In this document: positions 34,213 through 45,913 of the stretch, piece after piece
Layout of the letters: every line of letters starts with the position of its first letter
Numbering within the stretch: the first letter of the stretch is position 1
From: Aporrectodea caliginosa
Lineage: Eukaryota > Annelida > Clitellata > Crassiclitellata > Lumbricidae
Direction: 5' to 3'
Length of the DNA: 64,000 nucleotides
Assembly (NCBI GenBank): GCA_020284085.1
Contig: JACEVL010000099.1
Span: forward strand, 2,082,229-2,146,228
Translations under genes and position numbers: made by a program
The notes under the pieces: generated by a model
Databases searched by the model: none
The model's input: only the letters and a program-made list of their open reading frames with translations
Told to the model about the DNA's origin: nothing

Positions 34213-34682
34213 TGTGAACAAATGTTTTGCATATATAATGAGCACAGGTGTTCTTTAGGTTGATATATATATAATGTGTATCGATTGTTAAGCGTTTTAG
34301 TCTTAGGCCTTAGTTGCGCTGTCGGCTCGTGGGCGCTTGGCCTAAAGTAGCCTAAACTTTGGCTGACGATAGATTCTCTACACGTGCAGTTAGCGCGCCA
34401 AACTTAGAAACTGCTGATGACAGTGAATTTGAAGATATACAGTGTAGTAGTTGTTTTAATGCAGTAGAGAGCTGTATGTTAGAAGTTGCAGTTGAGTTGT
34501 ATTGATAAGAACTTTGATATTGAAGTATATGTTTGAAATAACTGTGTTTGAAGAGGAGAAACATTCAAAGAACTGTGTCAATTTAATTCTTAAACAGTTA
34601 GAAGACGTTGAGCAATTTATATGTAGAGATAAGGAAAGTTCTTGAGGTAGGTCACAACTAAGAAAGAAAAGAGTTGGTGACA
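34213..34682 (+). repeat. Gmr1-like 3' LTR
   Basis: 470 bp from TGTGAACAAATG to GTTGGTGACA. A TATA-like stretch (GATATATATATAATG) lies near 34262. It matches 23768-24004 and, with an internal deletion, 63172-63503. Confidence 0.9.
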
Positions 34683-35565
34683 CAGTACAATATTATTGTA
34701 TTGTATTCGAACATTTATAAATCGGGTGAACCAGGAGAAAGCGAATTTCAAAGACAGGGACCAATTGAGGTAAAGGACTGGTACAGTAACTGAGCCATAT
34801 TGTTCTAGTATGAGGAACTAGAAGATCAAGTCAATTTGGAGTGCGGAGTGGATGATGCGCGGATCTTTCATCTTTGCTTGATCTACCTGAGGGTTAAACA
34901 AGGGTGGTCTTTTAAGTTAAAACTTTCATTAACTACACTTTAGTATTAATCGGAATGACAGGGTCTGTATATCTAATTTAGTTTTGTGTCTAAAACCAGT
35001 GTGGATAACAATGCGCATTTCTTTTTTAAATGTAATTTAATGCACCTCTAATACTCGTAGACACATCATGATAGCCAGTCCACACTTAGTGAACTACTTC
35101 CAAGTTTCTGTGGTAAGTGTCTGTAGGTTCAAAAATGAACATACAGCGTGCTGGATTAGAGATTATGGTTTCGTAGTTACAAAAGAATCCAGTCGCATAC
35201 ACAAAAGAAAGATTCTTTTACATATTTTAAACTTTATTTAATGGTATATAAAATCCTCTTCAACGAACATGAATACTGAAATACGGATTGCTGTAATCGG
35301 CTTAACTTGAATATTAGTGATAATAAAAATCGAATCTCACTTTTAAGGTTTATGAGTCAGTTTATTTATTATTTGTGCCTTTGGTACATCACTAAAGTTA
35401 TGCTCTAGATGACAATGGCGCTAAGAAATTAGAGTTTTTCTAATTAAGTCACCAAAGCTTTCAACATAATCCTAAAGCATTTCACATTAAAAGAGAATCG
35501 ATATGGCATTAGGCAAAATAAGGAAATGCGTCTAAAAGAAGCATTTGTGTTTAATTCCAAGCTCT
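34683..35565. other. No gene seen; 3' flank of copy F
   Basis: AT-rich, no coding frame on either strand. The last 350 bases are probably the 3' untranslated region of copy F. Confidence 0.4.
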
Positions 35566-36593
35566 TCATGACCCCAGAATTATCGCCAACTCATCTTCAT
35601 TTGATCGAATGCGTTTTATTCTGTCACGCGCGTTTCTCATGCTGGATTGAGACATTGGAGCAAGCAGATTGATCTCCCGAATAAAGAAATGCGGAAGATT
35701 TTCGTTGTCTAGACTCATTTCAAGTCGATCAAGAACATGTAAGAACCTGAACAACAACTTACTATCGCTCCAGTCACATTCCTTATCCATTGCATAGAAC
35801 AACACCGTCTTGAGATGGTACGAGGTCAGAGGCGCTAAGTCAGGCTCGCTATTGCGGACGATTTCAAGAGCGTGCAGCACACATTTAACACCTTCAGGTA
35901 AATATGGTTTCTCCAGCATGGTGAAGGAACGTCTCCAGGTCATTCTATTTGGAACGTCTTCCTTGAAAGGCTGAGAAACGTACAGGCCACCGCCGACTTG
36001 GTATGCCGGAAAGAGATCCACCGAATACAAGCGCGGACACAGCACCCCAGTGTAAGGGTGAACATCCATCGAAATGGCTAGTCCATGTCGACGAAGTTTC
36101 ACCCTCCCTTTCATCATAATGGATTTATCGATTACCTTATGCAATTCGCTGTATAAGATGTCAATTGTCTTGTCAGGGTCGACGTATAAGTCATCGGCGA
36201 AAAAATACCCGAAGAAATGCCAATACTCCAAGACCTTGTTCAATTCTGGACTTAGGTTTTCTCCTCGATTTATTTTAAGCCAAGCATAACCAGGTCTGTC
36301 GTCGTCGTCGTCAAGCACCTGCAGATCATATTCGTACTTATCTATAACCAGCATGACGCTAAACTTAATGTCTTCTTCATCTGTGCTACTCTTTCTTAAC
36401 GTGACTCATTCGTATGAGTTGCTGGTTTGTTCTAAATGGTGGCAGATGCCATTCCGCCGAAATGTACTTTCGATTTCTAGCATAAAATCTCGGTGAATTT
36501 TCTTTGCTCTGATCATGGTCTCTGTCGGCTCATGTGCACACTTGTCTTTGAAGTTTGTGAAGGCTTGAACCAATTTCGACAACACTACCCACG
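35566..36593 (-). pseudogene. cGAS-like copy F, one in-frame stop
   Basis: A 1028-bp exon starts after a TTTCAG acceptor at 36593, in the same phase and with exactly the same length as exon 2 of copy C. It encodes the whole Mab-21 fold, ending INLLAPMSQSSM...AIILGS. A TGA at 36404-36406 replaces the glycine codon of the GS region (TSNSYE then stop). The first acid pair is also lost (IKFSVML instead of IEFDVML), while VDLFPAY keeps the third acid. The rest of the frame is open, so decay is recent or the product is still used as a fragment. Intron-side sequence to about 37230 matches that of gene A at 17820-18350, showing a segmental duplication. I found no first exon. Confidence 0.85.
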
Positions 36594-37223
36594 CTGAAAT
36601 ACAAAATGAAATTAAATTTGCAATAGTCATGTTTAAAACTTTAAATATTGCAGTGTTAGCTTGTGTATGAGCTATAAAATTAGAATAGACCTAATTAGTG
36701 GCACCGCAACGATGCGGCAATAAGCTCCCGTTCACACCGATTGGGAAGTCTGAGTTAGGCTCCATTTCTTATCCTGCACAAACCTCCTTAGCCCCTGTAG
36801 AATAGATCTAGTGCATTTTGGATTCTCGTTAAACTCAGCTGGTTCTGCCTTAAGGATTGTGATATATGTGGTTAATTTAGCTTAAAATTACTCTCTGTTG
36901 ATGCCTTTGAAGTTTTGCGATTAGATTTTCGTAGATTATCAGATTATGGATTTATTTAGCGTCTGCGTAATGTACATGCAATGCAGAATTTATATGACGC
37001 CGAGCACTGTACTCTGTTGAATGTTGTTGTGAATGAGTACTTCGGGGATTTACATGGAAAGGAGGCTGACCATCTACCCCTGCTTTTAATAAAATAATAT
37101 TAGCACAGTATGGATATATTGAGCGTCCATCTGAAAATATAACTTCACCTGTTTTGTTAAGGTAATTTCAAAATATTTTTGCAATTCAATCACAATTTTG
37201 ATAGAGCTGCAATCCCATAGCCA
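36594..37223 (-). other. Duplicated intron-side flank shared with gene A
   Basis: This segment aligns with 17820-18350, including the stretches around GCAACGATGCG and TCAAGGATTGTGATT. Homology resumes after the LINE at about 37840 and corresponds to 18420-18530 (AGTAGCTCCTCAAT). Confidence 0.7.
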
Positions 37224-37800
37224 ATGAAGAATTACATACATTTAATCCTGAGCCGAATCGATTACTGCAATGTCGGCTTGCCACAGCGCAGTATCATTCG
37301 GCTTCAGGCGGTCATCAACGCTGCTGCTCGTCTGGTATTGCGACTTAAAAAGTTCGACCACATTTCAACCGCGATACAGGACGAGCTTCAGTGGCTGAGA
37401 GTTGGCGAGCGCATCAGGTTCAAACTCTGCATCCTGGTTCATAAATGCATGAACAACTGCGCACCAGGCTACCTGGCAGACAAGATCAGGCCCCTTTCGG
37501 ACGATGTCGATAGGTCGCGGCCGCGATCATTAATGTCCGCCGATGTTTTTGTGCCAGCCAATAAAGCCAAAGCGGGTGATCGAGCCTTTCGGGTCGCTGG
37601 TCCACATGTCTGGAACAGTCTTCCTGCACCCATTCAGGAAACCAAAAGTTTTCCGATTTTCAAAAAAACAATTAAAAACGCACTTGTTACTTAACCACGA
37701 GCACTAACATTTACGCTGACTCTATAGACTATTTTGTGAAGCGTCCTAGAAGTAGCTTGCTACCAACTATGCTATGTAAATGATCGTAATTACAATTACA
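37224..37800 (+). pseudogene. LINE (CR1/L2-like) ORF2 C-terminus and tail
   Basis: A 156-codon open stretch with ILSRIDYCN, VINAAARLVLRL, LQWLRVGERIRFKL, APGYLAD, GDRAFRVAGPHVWNSLPA and a final FKKTIKNALVT, the standard end of CR1/L2-type proteins. A tail of AATTAC units follows. It is 5'-truncated and sits inside the sequence shared by A and F, so it arrived after that duplication. The stretch is open, so this insertion is young. Confidence 0.85.
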
Positions 37801-38677
37801 ATTACAATACATTTATTCTACGCCTTTTTCAGAATCTTAATTCAAAAAGCCAGCTCCGGGCAGAAGGTCGGGCCTAACATTCATCAGTTTGAAGAAGACA
37901 GATTGAGTAGCTCCTCAATGCACACTGCTGCCCTATAGGAGCGCGATCCTTTTGGCTATCCGTGAGTGCTTCGTAATCTTATGACTGGTCTTTCCAACGC
38001 ATTAGAATAAACTAACCAACGCTTTCACATTCATTTGACCATTTGACCATCTGATGATGCCGTGTGTATTATTATAATCGCGCAATAGAATTTATTAGAT
38101 AAGATTAGAATTTGTCCATATATATACCTACAGGTTTGGATCTCTGTCGGAATGTTGCTTGAGGCGCTACACGTTGACGTTCGATACTTCGGCATTCCGA
38201 AGCCACGCAGACTGTTCATTGCTTTGTGTTCCACAATACGTTGGAACCATAAATAAGACTAAGGAGATCCTACGGAATTGATACATAAATGTCAAGTCAA
38301 ATTTTATCCATGTGCACGTGTACAGTCTTTGCCCGTGAATATTCTCCGTCACATATAGCGGTACAACGTTCAAGAATATTGCTTTCGTAGGCCAGCAGAG
38401 TCGGCGCTTTAGCCGCATTAACATAATTTATTTTATGCGAGATAGTTACGATGTTATGCACAGCTGAAGTAAACGTCCTTAGCCAATCGTCTTACGTCAT
38501 ACACCATATGCTACCTCTAGACTGATAAAATACAGTTGAGATCATGACCTAAATGACAACAGACGACATTGCACCTGCATTCATGAGGACATTGAGGAGT
38601 TTACATCCAAGGAGTCAAGGACCGTTGTAATCCGTGGAGATTTCCTCAAAAGCGTTTCAGTAATCAATCATTTACCT
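37801..38677. other. No gene seen between the LINE and the hAT relic
   Basis: The first 150 bases continue the flank shared with gene A. Beyond that there is only non-coding sequence. A first exon of copy F would be expected in this direction but was not recognised. Confidence 0.4.
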
Positions 38678-38995
38678 CAGAGGCGTCAAAACCTTTAATG
38701 GTGGGCCAGTTGCAATATTTTCCAGCAAATTGTGGGCCAGGAACCGAAGACGCCTGAGAAAATGGGGTAGGGTATGGGAGGGGCCTTATGAGCATGTCCC
38801 AGAATATATTTGCAAAACTAAATCTTAAATGACGCATTTTTAGAATACAGTTAAAAAATGGACCCATCAAATCTTTATTTTTATCTTCATTATCAGTAAC
38901 GAACATCACAGTAGTCTTCAGACAAGGCCCCACGGGCCAGAACACATTGTCGGTGTGCCAGAAATGGCCCTCAGGCCGGCTCTTTGACATTCCTG
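38678..38995. mobile_element. Small hAT-like element, diverged
   Basis: The ends CAGAGGCGTCAAAA and TCTTTGACATTCCTG are imperfect inverted repeats. The flanks ATTTACCT (38670-38677) and ATTTAACT (38996-39003) agree at seven of eight bases, as in an old hAT target duplication. No transposase is seen in the 318 bp. Confidence 0.45.
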
Positions 38996-39003
38996 ATTTA
39001 ACT

Positions 39004-40076
39004 CTTCCTATGCTATGTCTCAATCATAGCTGATCTGTAAATGACAACATTTTTATCTAGCGACCACATTGCGTCGACCACTTTTAATGAATTATTGTAC
39101 TTTCATGCGAGCAGACTCTTGGAAAGTAATCGGCTCTTATGCGCATTTAGATGAGTTAGGCTATATGTTTATATTTATACTTAACGTTTCCAGAAACTTG
39201 CGTACTGTATCATCGTTGGATATAAACCTTTATGATGCTACTCGCTGTCGTGGTCTTGTATAGATAGGTCAGAAGCACCTCTGATGAGTTGAGATGCGCT
39301 ATATAAATGAACACCTACAATTACTGTACCGCATATCTACTATGTTAGTGTACCATGTACTGTACTATAACCACTATTATAGGGTTATTATGCCATCACT
39401 AAAAACCATTGCGAATAGTTCCGGTCTCCTTAGAGGGTAAATTAATCAGACGTGCGCCACAAATAAACAGACAGTGAATTGGAAATATTACTTATATAAT
39501 TATATTTCCACGCCCCGAATTTGGGTCTTATGTAAATGATTTCTGTTAAACTAAAGATTTAAAATGTCACCATGGTTTCTGGCCTCAATGCATTACCACA
39601 AACACGAATCAAGAAATTTGAAGTATTTCGTTTATAATATTGGCAACAGAATAAAGTTAAACTATACTGACACAATCTGATTCATAATACTTCGAAAAGC
39701 GAAAGATGTCATTAATATTTGTCTTTCCTTTAGGAATAATCATAAGCGAGTCATTGCCTTCTGTGAATTGAGAATTTTCATCATCTCCACCTTATTAGCT
39801 CTAATAAGTTTAATTCTGATCCGTGGATTTAAGATCCCATCGTGAATTTCGGCCTCATTGCGTAACAGCAAATATAATTTCTAAAATTAAAATATTTATT
39901 CGTATAATACAGAAAATTGAAAGATTTAAAACATATTCAGATGATATCTAACAAAACTGAGCAACTGACTTTATATTTCTGAAGCAAGGACGACATCGCA
40001 ACGCTTAAAATATCGTCAACGTTTCTCTTTATTTTAGGAGTAATCCTTAGAAAGTTACTGTCCCGCCTAAAAGTTT
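39004..40076. repeat. Spacer with a duplicate of the 3' end of copy C
   Basis: At about 39700-39830 the sequence repeats the last codons and 3' flank of copy C (compare GAATTGAGAATTTTCATCATCTC with GAATTGAAACTTTTCATCATCTC at 40080). The similarity reaches back to about 39530 against about 39830. A tandem partial duplication of roughly 300 bp explains it. A LINE/SINE tail (GATGCGCTATATAAATG) ends at about 39310. Otherwise no gene. Confidence 0.6.
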
Positions 40077-41609
40077 CTATGAATTGAAACTTTTCATCAT
40101 CTCCACCTTATTCGTTCTAATAAGTTTAATTCTATCTCTAAGGCTTGAGACGGTTTCAGGTGACAGAGAGGAAAGCAGGTTGATCTGTGGGATGAAGTAG
40201 TTCGGAAGATTTCCTTGACTCAGAAACTTTTCCAATTGATAAATAACTCCGAAGAACCTGAGCGCCAACTTTTGCTCACTCCAGTCTGGTTCTGCATCCA
40301 ACTCATAGAGAACAGCCGTCTTGAGTTGGTAGGAGTTGAGTGCAGCCAACTCAGACTCCCGGTTACGTAGTGCTTTAAGGATACGTAGCACTGTCTTTGA
40401 ACCTCCCAAAAGTTTCTTCATCTCCTCAACAGAGAAGGAACGACGCCATGTCAGTGTGTCTGGCATCTCCTCTCCCTTGATTGACTTTGATACATACAAC
40501 CCATCGCCAACTCTGAATGCCGGAAGTAAGTCGACGACGAAAAGACGTTGACCCCAAAGAACCGTCCCACTGTCTGGATAGACATCGATATGGACTGCTG
40601 ACCCCTCTCGACGGGCCTGCGCTCTTCCCTTCATCTGCAAAGAACCTGCGATGCAACTTTCCAATTCCTTGTAGAAAACCTCGGCTGTTTTATCAGCATC
40701 AACGTATCGTTCATGCACAGAAAATTCAACCAACTGTGACGCTTTTAACACCTTTGTCAACCACTGTTTCGGTTCCGGTTCTTGGTGCAGCTTCAGTCGA
40801 GCGTAACCAGGTTTATTTTCGTAATCGATTACCTCCAGAAGTGACTCATAGTTGTCAATGACGACCATGATTTCAAACTCCAGAGGATCATCTTCAGCCG
40901 ACCTCGGAATCTCGATCCCTTCACAGAGGCTTCCTGTGTACTCAACGTGGCTGGAGATGCCACGGTTTTTTAAATGGCTTTCCAGTTGCATCGTAAACTG
41001 ACGATGTGTGGCCATTGCCTTGCTAAGACTCTCTCTCGGCTCCAGTGCATAAGTCGCATGGAAGCGTTGAAAGGCCTGATTGAACTCTTCCGATTCATGC
41101 CAATCTAAATGTATAATTAGGCATAAGATTAAACCTCACCGATTATATTCATCTTCAATTATTGTGCTTCTATGCTATTCACTTGCTATTTTATAATGCG
41201 ATGCTGTATGTTTACACATCAGCTCAGATAAATTCGCTTTGATTGGAGTGTGTAGGCCTACGTTTAAAATAATGAACATATTCAGAATACAGATGGGCAC
41301 ACCAGATGACAGATTATACAAAGGTAATACCTTCAAATTCTCTGACGTATCTTAACCTGGCATAAATAGATAGGTAGATCATTGACAGATTATAGGCAAG
41401 TAATACCTTCTAATAGTCTAGCGTATCTTAACCTAGTATAGCAGGCCATATGATAATGCGGAAACAGTTGACCGATGACGGAAAGGTAACAATAATATCG
41501 CATAATATTAGCACAGGAGAGTATACCGTCGCCTCTATTTTTAGCTGTAAGATGTAGAAGAGGTAATACCTTCGGCTAAACCCTGTGTAGCAAATGACAC
41601 CCAAGCCAT
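40077..41609 (-). CDS. cGAS-like / Mab-21 family protein C, intact
   Basis: Exon 1 (41609-41570) encodes MAWVSFATQGLAE and ends G|GTATTA; exon 2 (41104-40077) starts after CATTTAG. They join in phase 1 to 355 residues, the usual size of Mab-21/cGAS-like proteins. The GS motif is intact (TGSLCEG, 70-76). The acids are E89 and E91 (LEFEIMVV) and D205 (VVDLLPAF); Glu replaces the usual second Asp, as in some Mab-21 proteins, so catalysis is possible but not assured. The C-terminal domain has LNSYQLKTAVLYE and LPNYFIPQINLL. No zinc-ribbon insert is visible. No membrane anchor is seen, so a cytosolic protein is likely. Expected role: nucleic-acid sensing with cyclic dinucleotide-type product, or a regulatory partner. 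Confidence 0.85.
41308..41440. repeat. Imperfect tandem repeat in the intron of gene C
   Basis: Two units of about 77 bp share GACAGATTATA, AGTAATACCTTC-like and CGTATCTTAACCT stretches; part of the unit recurs at the exon 1 donor (41560-41572). Confidence 0.7.
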
Positions 41610-41819
41610 TTTGAGTTCTTGGTTTGATTCTAGTCAACTGAAACTTTGATCAACTGCTGGAAGCGAACGCTGAACTCGATCTGCAGAGCATGAAAAACAT
41701 CCATTTTGCACTTTGCAAAACGCAACATGCATTTCGCCACTAGGCTATATATTGCGCCATACTAGACCATTTTCATTCCACATAATTCCATGTCATGTCA
41801 TAGCTTGTAATACCCTGCC

Positions 41820-42180
41820 ATTCATTCATTCATTCATTCATTCCGAGCATTTATATAGCGCCCCTTCAAGGAACCTACTCAGATGCGCTCCTTGCCCAGC
41901 CACGGCTAAACAGAGAAGACTTGAGCAGGCGGCAGAGAGCAGACATATTGTTATACTAATTACATGTGCATTATTAAGGATAGTCCAGTGTTTAGCGTGC
42001 TCGACTTTCAAATCCAGAGGTCTGAATTCAATCCTCACCAGTCTAGAAAGGCGTTTCAAGATGTCTGCTCCACCTGAGCCCTCTGGCGTAGGCCTACTCA
42101 GACTTAGAATGAATACATTGACCGTGCTCTGTCGATGACAAGGTGGCGAGAAGAGGACATGCCACCCGCAGAAATAGGCC
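41820..42180 (-). pseudogene. LINE 3' end with ATTC tail
   Basis: An ATTC microsatellite tail (41822-41842) is followed by CGAGCATTTATATAGCGCCCC and a GCGCTCC stretch that match the 3' ends at 56230-56340 and, reversed, 11300-11340. It is the antisense end of a CR1/L2-like LINE. Confidence 0.6.
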
Positions 42181-42894
42181 GAGGCTAAGAAATGAAGTCG
42201 TTAGAACTTCAGACCCATGGTTGTCAGTCTATTTAGCTTATTAAAGAACTGTTTTTTTTATCTTATGCATGCACAACTGTATTATAGCCTACAATCGTAC
42301 ACCTAGGTAGCAATTTTAATTCTTCTTCTGTGTGTGTGTGCTGTGTGTGTATAAATGAAGGTTTGCATATAGTAAAATTCAATTCATCTCAACTGGGTCA
42401 CATAATAGTAAGGCGTTATCACAACACAAGTCATCGTCGCTTCCATTATGAACTAGCACTTTGGGACATTTGTGTAACTGCCATGAACAAGAAGCTAGCT
42501 CAACATAATTATGGGCTTACTTGTTTTACGACCTCTTTTGCCTGTCAAGATGTCGAAATCGACCTACTGCAGGTTAAATTTGCATGTAGTATGGGCAATG
42601 TCCATAATAAAACATTTTTACTGAAACCATGGTAGAATATGTGGGTTGTTCAATCTAAACTCCAATGACACTTGACAATTGTGCACACTGAGCTTTGAAC
42701 ACTCGTCCAACTATAGATCTCGATCTCATCCGGCCCAAAGATCCTCTCCACTTGACTAAATTTAATGTGAACTCGAGTCCAATTTTAAATCTTAGTTTTG
42801 TCGGTGTTCATTGTAAACACTTGGCTTGGTTTGTTGAACTTGTTGGTTTGGAAATTGACCTGTGCTTGAATATCATTTTATGCTGGGCCAGATA
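42181..42894. other. No gene seen
   Basis: A TGTG-rich stretch lies at about 42328-42350. An open stretch of about 100 codons on the plus strand (42330-42635) has no recognisable domain or homologue and I do not call it a gene. Confidence 0.4.
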
Positions 42895-42900
42895 TGCACA

Positions 42901-45900
42901 TTAGGGTGGAGTGAAAAAACCGAAAATTAGACATTCAAAAAGTAATAGCAACCAAAAGTTGCCTAATGGTATGGGGTCAAAAAATGTAGAAAAGTTTTTA
43001 AAAATATTAATGTCTTCCGCCCCCACCAGAGGGCCAAAGTTACAAAAATAGCATTTTTTCGAGAAAATTGCAGGTTTTCTTTTAATATTTTTTATTGAAA
43101 ACTAATTAATTTTCATTCGATATACCGTTGGATAGAGCTTTCAAAACTGAATAAAACGATATATTAATTTTCAGAATATGCCCATATTTGTAGAAGTTAT
43201 TAACTTTTACCATTTCCTCTGGTTCGCGACATGTCGCGAAGTCTGAAAACGGTTAAACACTAATAACTTTTTTATCCTTCGAGATATTTCAACCCATCGT
43301 ATGTCAATCGATTCAGCTCTGAACCGCCGTTCTAACGGTACATTGTGATGCGGGATTGTTAACAGTACACATTTGTTTTAATTTTTTACAGTTTTAGTAT
43401 AGTATTTTTTGCAATTTTTCATTGATTCTGTTGTCATTTCAGCTGAATGCGCACTTTATCCGATAAATTGAGCTCTAGGAACATTCCATTTTGATCGGGA
43501 ATAATTGCGAAATGTCAAAGTATAAAAGCTACATTGCCTACTCCTTCTTAAACATTGTTTTCGAAGTTCGGACACAGTCAGGAACTACTGCAGACTGTTC
43601 TACCCCATATGAGAAATGTTTCTCTGTTGAACTGGTCCACTACCTTGATTTTCACTCTCTAATGCCTCCAATTCAGTCTGGATTTAGTAAATCCCACTCA
43701 GTGGAATCTCACATGGTGAGTCTTCTAGCAGATATATTTCATGATGTGGACCGTAGCCATATCATATCAATATCCAACACTGCGCCGCGTCTCTGGAACG
43801 ATCTACCTCCTGAATTCCGCCCTTTTTCGGTTCCTCCACCATCATCGCCAATCATCCACCATCATCTGCCTCAGGCTCCTCTATCCATCACCCCAAGGCT
43901 TTCCACTCGAAACTAAAGTCTCTGCTTTTCAAGAACTCTTATCCTGACTCATCTGATCCTGTACCTTCCAATCCTCGACCTAAAAGACACCCGCCTTAGC
44001 ATCTGCTGTGACCTCTCTGATCCCCTGGAAACCGGACTCGGACCTCCCTCGGACTACTCTTTTGGACAACCCCTCTGATTAGACGCAGCGCTCGTGAATA
44101 AGCTGGTGCCCTGCGCTTGGCTTTCGAGTGGCGCTTTAGAAGTTTGGAGATTACGATTACGATCTTTCTACTCTCCCTTTATGACATTAGTGCCGCTTTC
44201 GACACTGTTGATCATACCATCCTCTTAGATCTGCTGTCTATTTGTCTGGGATGGTTGACTCTGCTCTTATTTGGTTGCATTTGTTCCTCACGGTTCGCAA
44301 TGTTTCTGTAATTTTCGGTCCTACCCGCTCTCTCTGAGTCCACGTCACTGATGGCTTACCTAAGGGCTCTGTCTGTGTTCCTCTTCTGTTTATTTTGTAA
44401 ACCTCGGATCTAGCCGGGGTTCTTGGACCACACAATGTCCTCTTCCACCAATATGCTAATGACACGTGATCTTGGATTAATTCTCGATCCTGTCCTCTCT
44501 CTGTCACGATCTTAAGGTCTATTGTACTTCAGTTTATGCTCTCCATGGCCTTTGCTCCCTTCGGTCTTCCGCCTGTGGCCACTTGGCTGTCCCTGGAATG
44601 CGTACCTCTATGGCCCAGTCTAGGCGTCTCGCTTCTGTTGGCCCTCCAACTGGAACCGACTGCCGCAGTCCCTTAGGGCTGACTTCCTTTCTGTTTCCTG
44701 TGACCAGTTCCTCAAGCGCCTGAAACTTATCTTTCTGTCAGTGAAGATACTTCCTGGGTTGGGAGAGCCTCTGATTTAAGTGGCGCTTAAGTAGAAACAT
44801 GATGTACTGGGTCTTGTCTTGGTTTAGACAAAGACGATTAGCGGATAACCCTCGATCAAGAGCAGCTGAAACCTCTAGAACGCGTTCAACCATAGCAGCG
44901 GCTGCGACGGCAGGGTCATGAAGGTAAAGAATGAATGGAACCAAGAAGAGCAGAGTCGACAATCTCAAACGACCTAAACAGCAAGTCTAAGTGGATGGTG
45001 TGATCAACAGTGTCAAAAGCGACACTAATGTCATAAAGGGAGAGTAGAATGATATGGCTACGGTCCACATCATGAAATATATCTGCAAGAAGACTCACCA
45101 TATGAGATTCCACTGAGTGGGATTTACTAAATCTAGACTGAATTGGAGGCATTAGAGAGTGAAAATCAAGGTAGTGGACCAGTTCAACAGAGAAACATTT
45201 CTCATGTGGGGGTAGAACAGTCTGCAGTAGTTCCTGACTGTGTCCGAACTTCGAAAACAATGTTTAAGAAGGAGTAGGCAATGTAACTTTTATACTTCGA
45301 CATTTCGCAATTATTCCCGATCAAAATGGAATGTTCCTAGAGCTCAATTTATCGGATAAAGTGCGCATTCAGCTGAAATGACAACAGAATCAATGAAAAA
45401 TTGCAAAAAATACTATACTAAAACTGTAAAAAAATTAAAACAAATGTGTACTGTTAACAATCCCGCATCACAATGTACCGTTAGAACGGCGGTTCAGAGC
45501 TGAATCGAATGACATACGATGGGTTGAAATATCTCGAAGGATAGAAAAGTTATTAGTGTTTAACCGTTTTCAGACTTCGCGACATGTCGCGAACCAGAGG
45601 AAATGGTAAAAAGTTAATAACTTCTACAAATATGGGCATATTCTGAAAATTAATATATCGTTTTATTCAGTTTCCAACGGTATATCGAATGAAAATTAAT
45701 TAGTTTTCAATTAAAAAATATTACAAGAAAACCTGCAATTTTCTCGAAAAAATTGCTATTTTTTGTAACTTTGGCCCTCTGGTGGGGGCGGAAGACATTA
45801 ATATTTTTAAAAACTTTTCTACATTTTTTGACCCCATACCATTAGGCAACTTTTGGTTGCTATTACTTTTTGAATTTCTAATTTTCGGTTTTTTCACTCC

Positions 45901-45907
45901 ACCCTAA
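42901..45907. mobile_element. Fold-back element with arms of about 870 bp and 6-bp target duplication
   Basis: The left arm (42901-43767) and the right arm (45041-45907) are long inverted repeats starting TTAGGGTGGAGTGAAAAAAC. The right arm lacks about 12 bp relative to the left. The element is flanked by the direct repeat TGCACA (42895-42900 and 45908-45913). The inner parts of both arms contain the same LINE RT fragment, and the 1.3-kb centre is LINE debris. No transposase is visible. The superfamily is unknown to me. Confidence 0.8.
43480..44790 (+). pseudogene. LINE RT debris in the fold-back element
   Basis: The plus strand reads FSVELVHYLDFHSLMPPIQSG, then SKSHSVESHMVSLLADIF, and near 44170 LSLYDISAAFDTVDHTILLDL, RT blocks of a CR1/L2-like LINE. 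At 43770-44110 a LINE C-terminal piece (NTAPRLWNDLPPEFRPFS) is inserted between them. The same RT blocks appear in reverse at about 44930-45240. No intact frame. Confidence 0.75.
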
Positions 45908-45913
45908 TGCACA

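Larger units (their letters stand above)
23768..34682 (+). mobile_element. Gmr1-like Ty3/gypsy element, tandem double unit
   Basis: The order is: truncated 5' LTR (23768-24004), primer-binding site, leader repeats, unit 1 (gag, protease, integrase, start of RT; to 28800), unit 2 (gag from its middle, protease, integrase, RT, RNase H; 28801-34085), polypurine tract, full 3' LTR (34213-34682). Integrase lies before RT, the order of the Gmr1-like gypsy clade known from deuterostomes. No LTR lies between the units, and they are almost identical where they overlap. Unit 1 is broken by frameshifts and a 65-nt LTR patch; unit 2 lacks the gag start. Confidence 0.85.

Noticed and set aside
42330..42635. 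Possible small gene of 101 codons on the plus strand
   Set aside because: No domain, no splice context and a low-complexity start; it is within chance expectation for an AT-rich spacer.
42901..45907. Fold-back element as a Polinton/Maverick
   Set aside because: Long arms and a 6-bp duplication fit, but the ends do not start AG and no polymerase, integrase or capsid genes are visible.
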